From NCBI GenBank assembly GCA_937924335.1, contig CALDWW010000035.1, forward strand, positions 1 to 37,677: a DNA stretch of 37,677 nt, given 5' to 3'. Below, one piece after another: positions 1 to 9,723 of the stretch (position 1 is its first letter; every line of letters begins with the position of its first letter). The DNA comes from an uncultured Gammaproteobacteria bacterium. Its GTDB lineage: Bacteria; Pseudomonadota; Gammaproteobacteria; Steroidobacterales; XN24. The notes below the pieces were generated by a model, which saw only the letters and a list, made by a program, of their open reading frames with translations, did not search any database and was not told where the DNA came from. The translations under genes and the position numbers were made by a program.

Positions 1-1
1 G

Positions 2-130
2 GATCTGTCGGTCCACTCGCAGGCCAAGCTCAATGCAGTAGCTCGGCAGCTCAACGAACGGCCGAGGAAAACTTTAGACTATGAAACACCGGCAGAGCGA
101 TTTGCCGCATGTGTTGCATCGACCGGTTGA
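2..130 (+). CDS. IS30-family transposase, C-terminal fragment (cut by window edge)
   Basis: The window opens inside a reading frame whose last 42 residues include [18 protein letters not shown], the hallmark C-terminal end of IS30-family DDE transposases. The frame stops at TGA 128-130. The 5' part lies outside the window, so I cannot tell whether the element is complete or a remnant. The bases around the stop codon (about 108-135) may form the right terminal inverted repeat, since in related elements the repeat overlaps the end of the gene; this is inference. No second IS30 copy or inverted repeat is visible in the window. The fragment supports reading the first 2.7 kb as accessory DNA. Confidence 0.8.
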   Translation, partial: DLSVHSQAKLNAVARQLNERPRKTLDYETPAERFAACVASTG

Positions 131-297
131 ATCGGCAACCCGAAGCGGACGTTCATCACAATCGGTGAACTGATCTTTCTGTGTGCGCGTCCACACTAGC
201 CGCCTTTCGTTGGCGAGAGCGGATATTCAGATTGCCGTGGTACAAAAGCGGATTGAAAGGGTAGGAATCGCGCCAACGGAGCCGCTCTTGACCCTCG
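131..297. other. Intergenic stretch with degenerate repeat motifs
   Basis: No gene is visible. Two short related words occur, AGCGGACGTTCATC (about 146-159) and AGCGGATATTCAGA (about 217-230). They resemble the AGCGGACATTC-type intergenic repeats I recall from many proteobacterial genomes. A related word with GGCCGCTTTTGGCCGA follows the lipoprotein gene near 2365. No clear promoter or ribosome-binding site for the next gene stands out. Confidence 0.3.
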
Positions 298-336
298 GTG
301 AATACGGAAAGTCAACAGAGACTCTATAATGACGAA

Positions 337-2271
337 ATGATCGGATCTCCAATCCGAGCGTTAAAAAAAAGCCCTAATAGGTTGGCAAATAGATCCTTAA
401 TAGGCGCAAGTCTCCCTGGATTGCTCATTGTTTCAGCATTCCTCGCCGGTTGTGGCGGTGGCGGTGATGAAGATAACGTTGTTCCGGCGCCTGAGATTAC
501 CAGCTTCACGGCCTCCTCTGACTCAATCCTGCAAGGCGAAAGCAGCACACTAATCGCCGTTTTTCGTAATGGGGCGGGCTCGATTAACAACGGTATCGGG
601 GCTGTGACCTCCGGTGTTCCTGTCACAGTTACTCCGCTGGTCGACACAAGCTATACGTTGACGGTCACAAACAGCGTGGGACTTTCCACATCCGCCGCGC
701 TAGATGTCACGGTCGATAAGTTCGCACTGATAGTCCGCGAGCCAGAGGATGGACAGCTGGTTTCGAGTGATCTCACTGTATTCGCTCAAGTAATCACACC
801 GCTAGACATCGCATTCGTCACTGCCACCGTTGAAGGGGCTTCTGTACCGTTGACGTACGTCGATTGTGTTCAGAACGACTGCGACGAATCTGGATTTCTG
901 GGTCAACTAGACCTTACGGATCTCGATCGTGGTATGCACGTCCTGATTGTTTCCGCGGAGGACATCGAAGGCGATGTTGTTTCCAAGAACGTAACTATTG
1001 TCTTGGATGATCCACCCATCGTCACCATACGGCAACCGTTGCCACTGAGCGTGGCCCGGCCGGACCTGTTGGTTGACGTTTCCTGCGTTGATGATGTTGG
1101 GGATTGCGATCTGGCCGTACTTGTTAACCAGATAGGTCCAGGAGGAAGCCCAATCGCCTCGGGTACGAACACCCTCATGCAATCCATCAACCTTGACCAA
1201 TATGATGGCAATCAGATCACGCTCCTATTTCGAGCGACCGACAGCGCAGACCAGACATCGGCTGAGTACAGAGAAATCTACGTTGAAGCGTCAGATCGTT
1301 TGATAACGGTGAAAGACTTTGCCGGTCGGCTATTGGATTTCGACGGCCAGCAGGTCCTGGTTCTTACGGCTGGGGAATCCGGAGACGAGCTGTCGGTTGC
1401 AAGTGTGGATGCCGATACCGTCATGGCGATCGAGGTACCGGCGGACCGTGTGGTAGACACGCGGGCTAGCTATTTGACGCCCACCGGGGCGATTTATACG
1501 ACCCAGGAGGTCGGTGGAAACGTCACAACGTCACGGCTTTATGACTGGCGGTCTGACGATGACAGCCTGACCGATCTGGGACAGCCCAACTCCGTTGTCT
1601 CCCTCGTTGTCTCGGGAGACTATGCAATTTACAGTCAGGGCACTGAGTTGTGGCTTAGGCAATTCTCGACTGGGGCGAATACGCTTGTCAGTTCCGGTGC
1701 CGGAAACATCAACAATTCTGTCGCGAGCAATGGGGTCGTTGCGTATTGGGCGGCGGGAACCTACAGCATTGTGAAATACGAGGCAGGCGTTGCTTCAACG
1801 TTGGCAGAGGACCTGGCCTACTGGAACACGTACCCACTGACGGACGGAAGCCGATTCGTATACCGAAAGCACGATCCCTGTTGCGCAAATCAGCAGTACG
1901 CCATCACGTACCATGATGGAACGGTAGAGACGTTGTTGACGAACTTCCGGGGCAGCGAGGTAACACAAGGAAAGGACTATCTTATTGCCGATGGCTTTGT
2001 CGCGTATACGGACCTGGGCGGCCTAAATCAGACCCATGTCTGGACGAGAGATCCTGGTGGTTCACTGACGCAAAGAACCTTCTTTGGCTCGAATAGTTAT
2101 ATCGATGAGTTGGCAGGCAATAACGAGCTAATGTTCATCAATGCTGGCAGGCGTTATCTAAGCGAACCCGACGCCCAGTACACCGAAGTGGGGTCAGATC
2201 TTGGAATCAGCAGCTACGAGGGCGGGACCTGGTACGTGATGATTGGCCGGTCACTGTTCTTGGTCAATTAG
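337..2271 (+). CDS. Large surface lipoprotein, Ig-like domains plus beta-propeller-like repeats, function unknown
   Basis: A signal peptide ends in the lipobox LAGC followed by a Gly/Asp-rich spacer, so this should be a lipid-anchored envelope protein. After the anchor come two beta-sandwich-like stretches, one rich in Ser/Thr/Val and ending TSYTLTVTNSVG (a bacterial Ig/PKD-like pattern), and one with Cys pairs in CVQNDC and CVDDVGDC. The C-terminal half shows repeated blocks of about 45 residues with an 'xDG-x-VxY' pattern (AIYSQG, VVAYWA, FVYRKH, FVAYTD), suggesting a TolB-like beta-propeller. I prefer ATG 337 because it gives a compact basic n-region; the same frame opens at GTG 298. Neither start has a good Shine-Dalgarno. 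Composition is more AT-rich than the neighbours and it lies next to an IS30 end, consistent with horizontal transfer. I do not recognise a specific family. Confidence 0.75.
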   Translation: MIGSPIRALKKSPNRLANRSLIGASLPGLLIVSAFLAGCGGGGDEDNVVPAPEITSFTASSDSILQGESSTLIAVFRNGAGSINNGIGAVTSGVPVTVTPLVDTSYTLTVTNSVGLSTSAALDVTVDKFALIVREPEDGQLVSSDLTVFAQVITPLDIAFVTATVEGASVPLTYVDCVQNDCDESGFLGQLDLTDLDRGMHVLIVSAEDIEGDVVSKNVTIVLDDPPIVTIRQPLPLSVARPDLLVDVSCVDDVGDCDLAVLVNQIGPGGSPIASGTNTLMQSINLDQYDGNQITLLFRATDSADQTSAEYREIYVEASDRLITVKDFAGRLLDFDGQQVLVLTAGESGDELSVASVDADTVMAIEVPADRVVDTRASYLTPTGAIYTTQEVGGNVTTSRLYDWRSDDDSLTDLGQPNSVVSLVVSGDYAIYSQGTELWLRQFSTGANTLVSSGAGNINNSVASNGVVAYWAAGTYSIVKYEAGVASTLAEDLAYWNTYPLTDGSRFVYRKHDPCCANQQYAITYHDGTVETLLTNFRGSEVTQGKDYLIADGFVAYTDLGGLNQTHVWTRDPGGSLTQRTFFGSNSYIDELAGNNELMFINAGRRYLSEPDAQYTEVGSDLGISSYEGGTWYVMIGRSLFLVN

Positions 2272-2683
2272 CCGTTCCAAGGGGACCGGCTAGGCAGATA
2301 CCTCCGCCGGGTGCCTCTAGTTGAGCGCAATGCAAATGGCCTGTCGTGAACTGGCCACGTCCGATGGCCGCTTTTGGCCGAAAGCAGACTTTTTGTTTTT
2401 CAGCAATGTGAGGGACGGCCTCATTACGGCTATTAGAAAATGGAAATTTGCCCCCCGGCCCCCTCCCGGATGGGACCCATATCGACTCTCAGGGTGACGG
2501 CTCGCTGGCAAGGAGTGAATCGGGAATAGTGGGGGCTGGCTGCGAACAGCCCCAGGAGGCTGTTTCAGAGGCGCGGAGAGCGACGATCTCTGGAAAGGTG
2601 AGAGATGCTTGTGGGTTAGTTTGTGGGCTGATAAAAGCCCGGTACAGCAACATATTGTTTCTATTCCCCATAAATAGGGGAAA
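2272..2683. other. Intergenic region between lipoprotein gene and tRNA-Ser
   Basis: Open frames here overlap the tRNA or lack family features, so I call no gene. Near 2362-2400 the sequence contains ATGGCCGCTTTTGGCCGA followed by AAGCAGAC and a T-rich run, a dyad (GGCC-GCTTTT-GGCC) that resembles a widespread proteobacterial intergenic repeat. At about 2663-2681 an inverted repeat TTCCCC-ataaata-GGGGAA lies just beyond the tRNA-Ser 3' end. It could help terminate the tRNA transcript, but no U-run follows it. Confidence 0.35.
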
Positions 2684-2773
2684 TGGCGGAGGGGGTGGGA
2701 TTCGAACCCACGGTAGGGAAGACCCTACACTTGATTTCGAGTCAAGCCCATTCGACCACTCTGGCACCCCTCC
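2684..2773 (-). tRNA. tRNA-Ser(CGA)
   Basis: A full class II tRNA is encoded on the minus strand. The acceptor stem GGAGGGG (2767-2773) pairs with CCCCTCC (2688-2694), followed by discriminator G and encoded CCA (2684-2686). The anticodon stem TTGA/TCAA carries loop CTCGAAA with anticodon CGA (2737-2739), reading UCG. The long variable arm (TAGGGTCTTCCCTA) is typical of tRNA-Ser. The T arm is GTGGGTTCGAATCCCAC. The 3' end points toward the accessory region at the left, as expected for a tRNA used as an integration site. Confidence 0.95.
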
Positions 2774-2785
2774 GCGAGGGCCGGA

Positions 2786-2814
2786 ATTATCCCGGTCGGA
2801 TCGATGGCCGTCAA
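2786..2814 (-). promoter_or_regulatory. Sigma-70 promoter of tRNA-Ser
   Basis: On the minus strand a -35 box TTGACG (2809-2814) and -10 box GATAAT (2786-2791) are separated by exactly 17 bases. The -10 is followed by a GC-rich discriminator (CCGGCCCTCGC) just before the tRNA 5' end at 2773, as in stable-RNA promoters under stringent control. Confidence 0.7.
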
Positions 2815-3029
2815 CGCAGGCTACGACCAATGGACCGAAGCTCGCCCTCCTGAACGATTTCAATACTTTCTTTTAACTATGTCGGTCAACTTATTGTATT
2901 GATTATATTTAGATTCCGACTTTGCAATTGAACATAAGACCACTCATCGACAAACTGTGACCGAGCACTCTGTCGGGCGAAGACGTTTGGTTATTATCGA
3001 GACCCCGTGTCGGTATCCGGGAACCGAAC
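2815..3029. other. AT-rich leader region upstream of mltF
   Basis: No gene is visible. Positions 2860-2950 are markedly AT-rich (TTATTGTATTGATTATATTT) and probably hold the mltF promoter, but I cannot assign a convincing -35/-10 pair. Confidence 0.3.
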
Positions 3030-4430
3030 GTGAGACTGATCAGCACAATCTGTCTGGGCCTGCTGCTGGTGACTTGCCAGCCGCCGCCGACATTGCTGGA
3101 ACAGATCCTGGACGAAGGCACGCTGCGGGTCGTTTCCCGGAATAGTCCGACCACCTACTACTTCGGCCCGGAAGGTCCCGTGGGTCCCGAGTTCGATCTC
3201 GCCAAGGGCTTCGCCGACCAACTGGGCGTCCGGCTCGACATGACCGCGACCGACAGTATCGCGGAATTGCTGGAGGCGGTTGCATCTGGCCGGGCCCACA
3301 TTGCGGCAGCCGGATTGACGGCCACCACAGACCGCTGGGATGGCGTCACATTCGGCCCCGTCTACCGACATGTCACGGAGGTGCTTGTCTACCGGTCCGG
3401 TCAACGGAAGCCCAGAAAGATATCGGACCTCTATGGCGGCCACCTCGAAGTCGCCGCCCACAGCAGCCACGTCCGTACACTGGAGAACCTGAGACACGAA
3501 CATCCGGATTTGACCTGGCTGGAACACCCCTCCGCTGCCCAGGATGAACTGCTGGAGCGAGTCGCCAGCGGCGAGGCGGATTTTACGGTCATCGACTCGA
3601 CCTCTTTCGATGCCAGCCGGTTCTTCTACCCGGAGGCCCGCACCGCTTTCCAACTGTCCGAACCGCAACCGCTCGCCTGGGCGCTGAGGGATGGCATCGA
3701 CGACAGCTTGCGTCGGCGGGCGAAGATGTTCTTCGCAACCGATGAGGCGAGAAACCTGATCACCGCCATCGACCAGCGTTACCTGCAGCCAATAGAGGAC
3801 TTCGACTATGTCGGGGTCAGGACCTTCCTGCGTCACGTGGATTCGCGACTCCCACTTTACAAGGACATTTTCAGGGAAGCGGCCGATATCATCGACGTAG
3901 ACTGGAGGCTGCTCGCGGCTGTCGGTTATCAGGAGTCACACTGGAATCCCGAGGCGGTCTCACCGACCGGCGTCAAGGGCATCATGATGCTGACCCGGGA
4001 TACGGCGAAGATGATGGGTGTCGCCGACCGCGAGAACGCCCGCGAGAGCATCATCGGTGGCGCACGATACCTGGCCCGGGTGAAGCGAAAGATACCTGAT
4101 CGCATACCGGAGCCCGACCGCACCTGGCTGACCCTGGCTGCCTACAATATCGGCTTTGGCCATCTGGAAGATGCCCGCATCATCACCGAGATCCAGGAGG
4201 GCGATCCGGACAGCTGGGAGGAGGTACGCGCCAACCTGCCGCTGTTGACCCAGAAGAAATGGTATAGCCGTGTGAAACGCGGCTATGCTCGCGGCCTGGC
4301 CCCGGTGCATTACGTCGACAATGTCCGCAGCTACTACGAAGCCCTTATCTGGCTGACGTCCGGGGAATTCGCCGAGCCGGTCAGTGTCGATGCCCAGGCG
4401 GACGATCCGGCGGTAGACGACGCCGCCTGA
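3030..4430 (+). CDS. mltF: Membrane-bound lytic murein transglycosylase F
   Basis: MltF cleaves the beta-1,4 bond between MurNAc and GlcNAc in peptidoglycan, producing 1,6-anhydromuropeptides. The 466-residue protein begins with a signal peptide and lipobox LVTC (Cys16), so it is an outer-membrane lipoprotein. Residues about 30-255 form a periplasmic solute-binding (SBP_bac_3) domain with the typical GTLRVV opening. Residues about 275-420 form an SLT lysozyme-like domain with catalytic Glu302 in YQESHWNPEAVSPTGVKG and AAYNIGFGHLEDAR. The start is GTG 3030; an ATG start would truncate the signal peptide. The C-terminus ends in an Asp/Ala-rich tail. It stops 2 bases from the convergent tadA stop. 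The guaBA-tadA-mltF order matches Pseudomonas. Confidence 0.93.
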   Translation: MRLISTICLGLLLVTCQPPPTLLEQILDEGTLRVVSRNSPTTYYFGPEGPVGPEFDLAKGFADQLGVRLDMTATDSIAELLEAVASGRAHIAAAGLTATTDRWDGVTFGPVYRHVTEVLVYRSGQRKPRKISDLYGGHLEVAAHSSHVRTLENLRHEHPDLTWLEHPSAAQDELLERVASGEADFTVIDSTSFDASRFFYPEARTAFQLSEPQPLAWALRDGIDDSLRRRAKMFFATDEARNLITAIDQRYLQPIEDFDYVGVRTFLRHVDSRLPLYKDIFREAADIIDVDWRLLAAVGYQESHWNPEAVSPTGVKGIMMLTRDTAKMMGVADRENARESIIGGARYLARVKRKIPDRIPEPDRTWLTLAAYNIGFGHLEDARIITEIQEGDPDSWEEVRANLPLLTQKKWYSRVKRGYARGLAPVHYVDNVRSYYEALIWLTSGEFAEPVSVDAQADDPAVDDAA

Positions 4431-4431
4431 T

Positions 4432-4950
<519 letters not shown>

Positions 4951-5142
4951 TCAGCGGATAAGGAGGCCGAACACGCCGAGGGCGATGATGATGGCGGCAA
5001 TAGATCCGATCGCCCGTGAGAGTACCTGGATGACCCGCGCCCTGCTCTGCTTCCGGCGGGCCTCGGCCCCGCTAAGCAACAACAGGGGCAGCAGGATGTA
5101 CCAGTACTCTGTTAGCAGCCCCGCAAAGTAATCCAGGTTCAT
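4951..5142 (-). CDS. Small two-helix membrane protein in the gua operon
   Basis: This 63-residue protein has two hydrophobic segments, YWYILLPLLLLSG (about residues 13-26) and IGSIAAIIIALGVFGLLI (about 45-62), separated by a strongly basic loop (EARRKQSRAR). By the positive-inside rule it is a helical hairpin with a cytoplasmic loop. It starts 6 bases after the guaA stop, with GGGAG about 10 bases before ATG 5142, and is followed by tadA, all on the minus strand. Spacing, ribosome-binding site and amphipathic organisation argue for a real gene. I recognise no family. A role linked to GMP synthesis or tRNA deamination cannot be claimed from position alone. Confidence 0.65.
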   Translation of the reverse strand: MNLDYFAGLLTEYWYILLPLLLLSGAEARRKQSRARVIQVLSRAIGSIAAIIIALGVFGLLIR

Positions 5143-5148
5143 TGCGCG

Positions 5149-6729
5149 TCACTCCCATTCGATGGTTGCCGGAGGCTTCCCCGACACATCGTAAGTGACT
5201 CGGGAGATGCCGGCGACTTCGTTGATGATACGACGGGAGACCAGATCGAGAAAATCGTAGGGCAGCCGGGCCCAGTGCGCGGTCATGAAATCCACCGTTT
5301 CCACCGCCCGCAATGCGACGACGTAGTCATATCGTCGGCCGTCTCCCATGACACCCACCGAGCGTACCGGCAGAAAGACGGCGAACGCCTGGCTGACCTT
5401 CTCGTAGAGATCGTGCCTGCGGAGTTCATCGATGAAAATCTGGTCAGCGTCGCGCAGAAGATCGGCATAATCCTTGCGGACCTCGCCGAGGATTCGGACC
5501 CCGAGACCGGGACCGGGGAACGGGTGCCGGTAGACCATGTCGTAGGGAAGCCCGAGCTCCAGTCCGATCTTCCGAACCTCGTCCTTGAACAGCTCACGCA
5601 GAGGCTCGACCAGGGACATTTTCATCCGGTCGGGCAGACCGCCTACGTTGTGGTGGGACTTGATGACATGGGCCTTGCCGGTCTTGCCGCCGGCGGACTC
5701 GATGACATCGGGATAGATGGTCCCCTGGGCGAGCCAGCGCACGTCCTGCAGACGGGCAGCTTCTTCCTCGAAGACCTCAATGAACAGCCGGCCGATGATC
5801 TTGCGTTTCTCTTCCGGGTCTGCGACTCCGGCAAGCCCCTCAAGGAATCGTTGCTCAGCGTTGACCCTGACCACCTTGATGCCCATGTGCCTGCCGAACG
5901 TGGCCATGACCTGATCGCCCTCGTCCTTCCGTAGCAGGCCGTGATCGACGAAGACGCAGGTCAGCTGACCACCGATCGCCCGATGCAGCAGCGCCGCCAC
6001 GACCGAGGAATCAACGCCCCCCGACAGCCCCAGCAGCACCTTGTCCCCGCCCACCTGGGCACGGACTCTGGCAATGCTGTCCTCGATGATGCTCCCCGGA
6101 TTCCAGTCCGACGCGCAATTGCAGATCTGGTGGACGAAACGCTCCAGGATGCGGGTGCCCTGACGGGTGTGGGTGACTTCCGGATGGAACTGCAGCCCGT
6201 AGTAACAGCGTCCATGGTCCTCCATCCCGGCAAGAGGCGCGCTGTCGGTGCTGGCGATCGCTTCGAAGCCCGGCGGCAATTCCTCAACCCGGTCGCCATG
6301 GCTCATCCAGACATCCAGGACGCCGCGGCCGGACTCGTCGGCATGATCCTCGATGTCCTCCAGGAGACGGGAGTCTTCTGCGGCCGTAACCCGTGCGTAA
6401 CCGAACTCCCTGTGCAGTGAATTCGCCACCGTGCCGCCGAGTTGGGCCGCCATGGTCTGCATGCCGTAGCAGATGCCCAGCACAGGGACGCCGAGTTCGA
6501 ACACGGCCGCCGGCGCGCGTGGCGGCTGGGAGACTGTGACGGATTCGGGACCACCGCCCAGGATGATCCCCTTGGGCGCGAAGTCGCGGATATCGTCGTC
6601 GGCGATGTCCCAGGGATGGATCTCGCTGTAGACGCCCGCCTCTCTCACCCGGCGGGCGATAAGCTGGGTGTACTGCCCCCCAAAATCGATAATCAGGATC
6701 CGGTCGTCATGGATGTCATGTCGGTTCAT
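5149..6729 (-). CDS. guaA: GMP synthase (glutamine-hydrolysing)
   Basis: GuaA converts XMP to GMP using ATP and glutamine, the last step of guanine nucleotide synthesis. The 526-residue protein has an N-terminal class I glutamine amidotransferase domain with nucleophile Cys87 in GICYGMQ and the His182/Glu184 pair in [11 protein letters not shown]-loop ATP pyrophosphatase domain follows with SGGVDSS at residues 236-242. The dimerisation domain ends in the family signature PPATIEWE. Length is normal for the family. It starts 13 bases after the guaB stop, forming the standard guaBA operon. Confidence 0.98.
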   Translation of the reverse strand: MNRHDIHDDRILIIDFGGQYTQLIARRVREAGVYSEIHPWDIADDDIRDFAPKGIILGGGPESVTVSQPPRAPAAVFELGVPVLGICYGMQTMAAQLGGTVANSLHREFGYARVTAAEDSRLLEDIEDHADESGRGVLDVWMSHGDRVEELPPGFEAIASTDSAPLAGMEDHGRCYYGLQFHPEVTHTRQGTRILERFVHQICNCASDWNPGSIIEDSIARVRAQVGGDKVLLGLSGGVDSSVVAALLHRAIGGQLTCVFVDHGLLRKDEGDQVMATFGRHMGIKVVRVNAEQRFLEGLAGVADPEEKRKIIGRLFIEVFEEEAARLQDVRWLAQGTIYPDVIESAGGKTGKAHVIKSHHNVGGLPDRMKMSLVEPLRELFKDEVRKIGLELGLPYDMVYRHPFPGPGLGVRILGEVRKDYADLLRDADQIFIDELRRHDLYEKVSQAFAVFLPVRSVGVMGDGRRYDYVVALRAVETVDFMTAHWARLPYDFLDLVSRRIINEVAGISRVTYDVSGKPPATIEWE

Positions 6730-6742
6730 GAGAAAGACTACT

Positions 6743-8209
6743 TCAGTCGAGCCGGTAATTCGGTGCCTCTTTGGTGATCGTCACGTCGTGAACGTGGCTC
6801 TCGCGGACGCCAGCGGTGGTGATCTTTACGAATAAGGGCTTCGAGCGCATCTCCTCCACATCGGTACAACCCGTATACCCCATCGCCGACCGCAAACCTC
6901 CGGCCAGCTGATGGATGATGGTCAGCACGCTGCCCTTGTACGGCACTCTGCCCTCGATCCCTTCGGGTACCAGTTTCTCGACCTCGTCAGTGGCGTCCTG
7001 GAAGTAGCGATCGCTCGACCCATGCTTCTGCGACATCGCGCCCAGTGACCCCATGCCGCGGTAGGACTTGTAGGATCGCCCCTGGAACAACTCCACCTCC
7101 CCCGGCGACTCTTCAGTACCTGCGAACAGGCCACCGATCATCACGCTGTGCGCGCCTGCCGCGACAGCCTTGGCCAGGTCACCTGAATAGCGGATGCCGC
7201 CGTCGGCGATCATCGGCACGCCGGTCCCTTCGAGACCTCTCGCCACGTTAACCACCGCGGTAACCTGAGGTACACCGACGCCGGCAACCACGCGGGTCGT
7301 GCATATTGAACCAGGGCCGATGCCAACCTTGACTCCGTCCGCCCCGGCATCGACCAGTGCGGCGGCCGCATCGGCCGTCACGATATTGCCGCCGATCACC
7401 TGTAGGTGGGGATGGGCTGACTTCACTCGTTTCACCCGCTCGATGACGCCACGCGTATGGCCGTGTGAGGTATCGACAACGACCACGTCCACGCCCGCCG
7501 CGGCCAGTGCCTCGACCCGGTCGTCCGTATCGGGACTGGTCCCGACCGCCGCGCCCACCCGCAGTGCGCCGCCCTCATCCTTGCAGGCGTTCGGGAAGTC
7601 CGAGGCTTTCTGGAAATCCTTGGCCGTGATCATCCCGGTCAACCGGAATCCGTCATCCACGACCAGTACCTTCTCGATACGGTGCTGGTGGAGCAACGAC
7701 AGCACGTCGTCCTTGTCCGCGTCCTCGTGCACCGTCACGAGTCTGTCCTGCGGCGTCATCACGGCAGACACCGGCGCATCGAGCTGGGTCTCGAATCGCA
7801 GGTCACGGTTCGTCACGATGCCGACCAGCTGGTCTCCGTCCACCACCGGGACGCCCGAAATGTTCTTCTCCCGCGTCAGGTTGATGACTTCCCGCACCGT
7901 CTTGTTGGGGGTGACGGTGATCGGATCCCGGATCACGCCGCTCTCGAACTTCTTGACTCGCCGCACCTCGCGGGCCTGGCCCTCCGCAGTCATGTTCTTG
8001 TGGATGATGCCGATCCCGCCCTCCTGGGCCAAAGCGATCGCCAGGCGTGCCTCGGTCACGGTATCCATCGCAGCCGAAACTATCGGCAGGTTCAGCATGA
8101 TCTCGCGGGTCAGCCGGGAGGCCAGCTGCACATCTTTCGGGAGGACTTCCGAATAGGCGGGCTGGAGGAGCACGTCGTCAAAGGTCAGAGCATGTTCGAC
8201 AATGCGCAT
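6743..8209 (-). CDS. guaB: Inosine-5'-monophosphate dehydrogenase
   Basis: GuaB oxidises IMP to XMP with NAD+, the committed step to GMP. The 488-residue protein starts [15 protein letters not shown], the standard IMPDH N-terminus. ATG 8209 is preceded by GGAGG at 8-base spacing; the open frame extends to 8275 but that would add 22 non-homologous residues and swallow the promoter. Two CBS domains occupy about residues 95-205. Catalytic Cys303 lies in GPGSICTTR, and the mobile flap contains [11 protein letters not shown]. It is the first gene of guaBA and is transcribed divergently from xseA. Confidence 0.97.
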   Translation of the reverse strand: MRIVEHALTFDDVLLQPAYSEVLPKDVQLASRLTREIMLNLPIVSAAMDTVTEARLAIALAQEGGIGIIHKNMTAEGQAREVRRVKKFESGVIRDPITVTPNKTVREVINLTREKNISGVPVVDGDQLVGIVTNRDLRFETQLDAPVSAVMTPQDRLVTVHEDADKDDVLSLLHQHRIEKVLVVDDGFRLTGMITAKDFQKASDFPNACKDEGGALRVGAAVGTSPDTDDRVEALAAAGVDVVVVDTSHGHTRGVIERVKRVKSAHPHLQVIGGNIVTADAAAALVDAGADGVKVGIGPGSICTTRVVAGVGVPQVTAVVNVARGLEGTGVPMIADGGIRYSGDLAKAVAAGAHSVMIGGLFAGTEESPGEVELFQGRSYKSYRGMGSLGAMSQKHGSSDRYFQDATDEVEKLVPEGIEGRVPYKGSVLTIIHQLAGGLRSAMGYTGCTDVEEMRSKPLFVKITTAGVRESHVHDVTITKEAPNYRLD

Positions 8210-8243
8210 TTGGGCGGCCTCCAGTCGATGGGATAAACCCACC

Positions 8244-8272
8244 ATTGTACTTTTGCTCTGACTGCCGGTAAA
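8244..8272 (-). promoter_or_regulatory. Sigma-70 promoter of the guaBA operon
   Basis: On the minus strand TTTACC (8267-8272) and TACAAT (8244-8249) are separated by 17 bases and lie about 35 bases upstream of the guaB ATG. This predicts a short leader starting near 8237. The promoter lies inside the upstream open frame of guaB, supporting the shorter start. I see no convincing PurR operator. Confidence 0.65.
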
Positions 8273-8313
8273 CAAGGCAATGCGTCAACAGCCCGGCCCG
8301 GTATCATGGGAGC

Positions 8314-9693
8314 ATGGACGAACAGGAGCCAGGCGAGTCTCGGGGAAGTCGCGACCAGATTTTCACCGTCTCCCGGATTAACCGGGAGGTCAGACAACTA
8401 CTCGAGACCGGATTCCGGACGATCCGGGTCCAGGGGGAGCTGTCCAACGTAGCCAGGCCGCGCTCGGGACACATGTATTTCACCCTCAAGGACTCCGCTG
8501 CCCAGGTCCGTTGCGCGATGTTCCGGCAAAGTAACCTGCGCCTGACATTCGCGCCGGCGGACGGCCTGGCGGTCCTGTGTCGCGGTCGGTTGAGCCTCTA
8601 CGAGGCCCGCGGCGACTTCCAGCTCATCGTCGAACACATGGAGGAAGCCGGAGAGGGCGACCTGCAACGGCAGTTCGAGCGTCTCAAGCAAAAACTTGAT
8701 CAACAAGGACTGTTCGCGCAGGAGCACAAGCGAGTCATCCCGGCACTGCCGGGCCGGATCGGCGTCATCACGTCACCGACGGGCGCCGCGGTGAGGGACG
8801 TTCTGCATGTATTGAAACGGCGATTCCCGGCGGTACCGATCCACATCTACCCGGTCCCGGTCCAGGGTGAGGGCGCTGCGGCCAGGATCGTGTCGGCCAT
8901 CGAACTCGCGGCCACGCGAGCTGATTGCGACGTGCTGATCCTGACACGCGGCGGCGGCAGCCTGGAGGACCTCTGGGCGTTCAACGACGAAGCCCTTGCG
9001 AGAGCCATCTACGACTGCCCGATTCCGGTGATATCCGGCGTGGGGCACGAAATCGACTCTACGATCGCCGACTTCGTTGCCGACCTGAGGGCCCCCACAC
9101 CGTCCGGCGCGGCCGAGCTGGCGGTGCCGGACGCGGAGGACTGGACGCGCCGATTCGCGGCCGCGCAGGACCGGCTGCTGGGCGCGGCTGCGCGGCGCCT
9201 CAACGAAGTCAGGCGCCGCCACGAGTGGCTGGGCCAACGCCTGTGGCGCCTGCATCCCGGAAATCGCTTACGGCAGCGCGCACAGCGGCTGGACGAGCTC
9301 GAGCAACGCCTCGGGCTGGCCTGCAAGAGCCTTCTCCGACATCGCCGGGCCCGCCTGCAGACCCTGGTGAAATCGCTGCAGGCGGTATCGCCCGTGCCGG
9401 GCCTGAAATCCGCCAGGATACGTCTCGAAGGATGCGAGGGCCGCCTCGTAACGGGATTTAGACATCGGCTGGACCTGGCCCGTCGTCGAGTCGAGGCGGT
9501 GACCCGGACGCTTGCCGCCGTTGGACCCGAAGCAACACTGGCACGCGGCTACGCGATCGTGACCACACTGCCCGACGGTGGCATCGTCCGTGACCAGGCG
9601 CAGGTGTCTCCGGGCAGCGACGTGTCGGTGCAAGTGGCCCGTGGCCAGTTCTCCGCGACCGTCAAAGAAAAAGATCCGTCGGCGGACGGCTAG
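8314..9693 (+). CDS. xseA: Exodeoxyribonuclease VII large subunit
   Basis: XseA is the catalytic subunit of exonuclease VII, which degrades single-stranded DNA in both directions. The 459-residue protein has an N-terminal OB fold (about 18-110, VQGELSNVARPRSGHMYFTLKD), followed by the catalytic domain with GVITSPTGAAVRDV, ILTRGGGSLEDLWAFNDE and PVISGVGHEIDSTIADFVADLRAPTPS. A long helical region rich in Arg and Leu follows (about 270-390), typical of the coiled-coil stalk that binds XseB. The small subunit xseB is not in the window. The ATG follows GGGAGC closely. It is divergent from guaB, as in E. coli, and converges on the metX-type gene. Confidence 0.96.
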   Translation: MDEQEPGESRGSRDQIFTVSRINREVRQLLETGFRTIRVQGELSNVARPRSGHMYFTLKDSAAQVRCAMFRQSNLRLTFAPADGLAVLCRGRLSLYEARGDFQLIVEHMEEAGEGDLQRQFERLKQKLDQQGLFAQEHKRVIPALPGRIGVITSPTGAAVRDVLHVLKRRFPAVPIHIYPVPVQGEGAAARIVSAIELAATRADCDVLILTRGGGSLEDLWAFNDEALARAIYDCPIPVISGVGHEIDSTIADFVADLRAPTPSGAAELAVPDAEDWTRRFAAAQDRLLGAAARRLNEVRRRHEWLGQRLWRLHPGNRLRQRAQRLDELEQRLGLACKSLLRHRRARLQTLVKSLQAVSPVPGLKSARIRLEGCEGRLVTGFRHRLDLARRRVEAVTRTLAAVGPEATLARGYAIVTTLPDGGIVRDQAQVSPGSDVSVQVARGQFSATVKEKDPSADG

Positions 9694-9723
9694 CCCGCAT
9701 GGGCGGACTCCGGCGGCCCTCTC

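Noticed and set aside
2448..2876. 142-codon frame through the tRNA-Ser gene
   Set aside because: It crosses the whole tRNA and its promoter, and has no family features.
2994..3836. 280-codon minus-strand frame opposite mltF
   Set aside because: Antisense to mltF, whose lipobox and SLT domain are unmistakable.
5275..6420. Two long plus-strand open frames opposite guaA (219 and 159 codons)
   Set aside because: They lie fully antisense to the conserved guaA gene and show no family features; high GC makes long antisense frames common.
7299..8156. 285-codon plus-strand frame opposite guaB
   Set aside because: Antisense to guaB, Ser/Thr/Arg-rich composition typical of a shadow frame.
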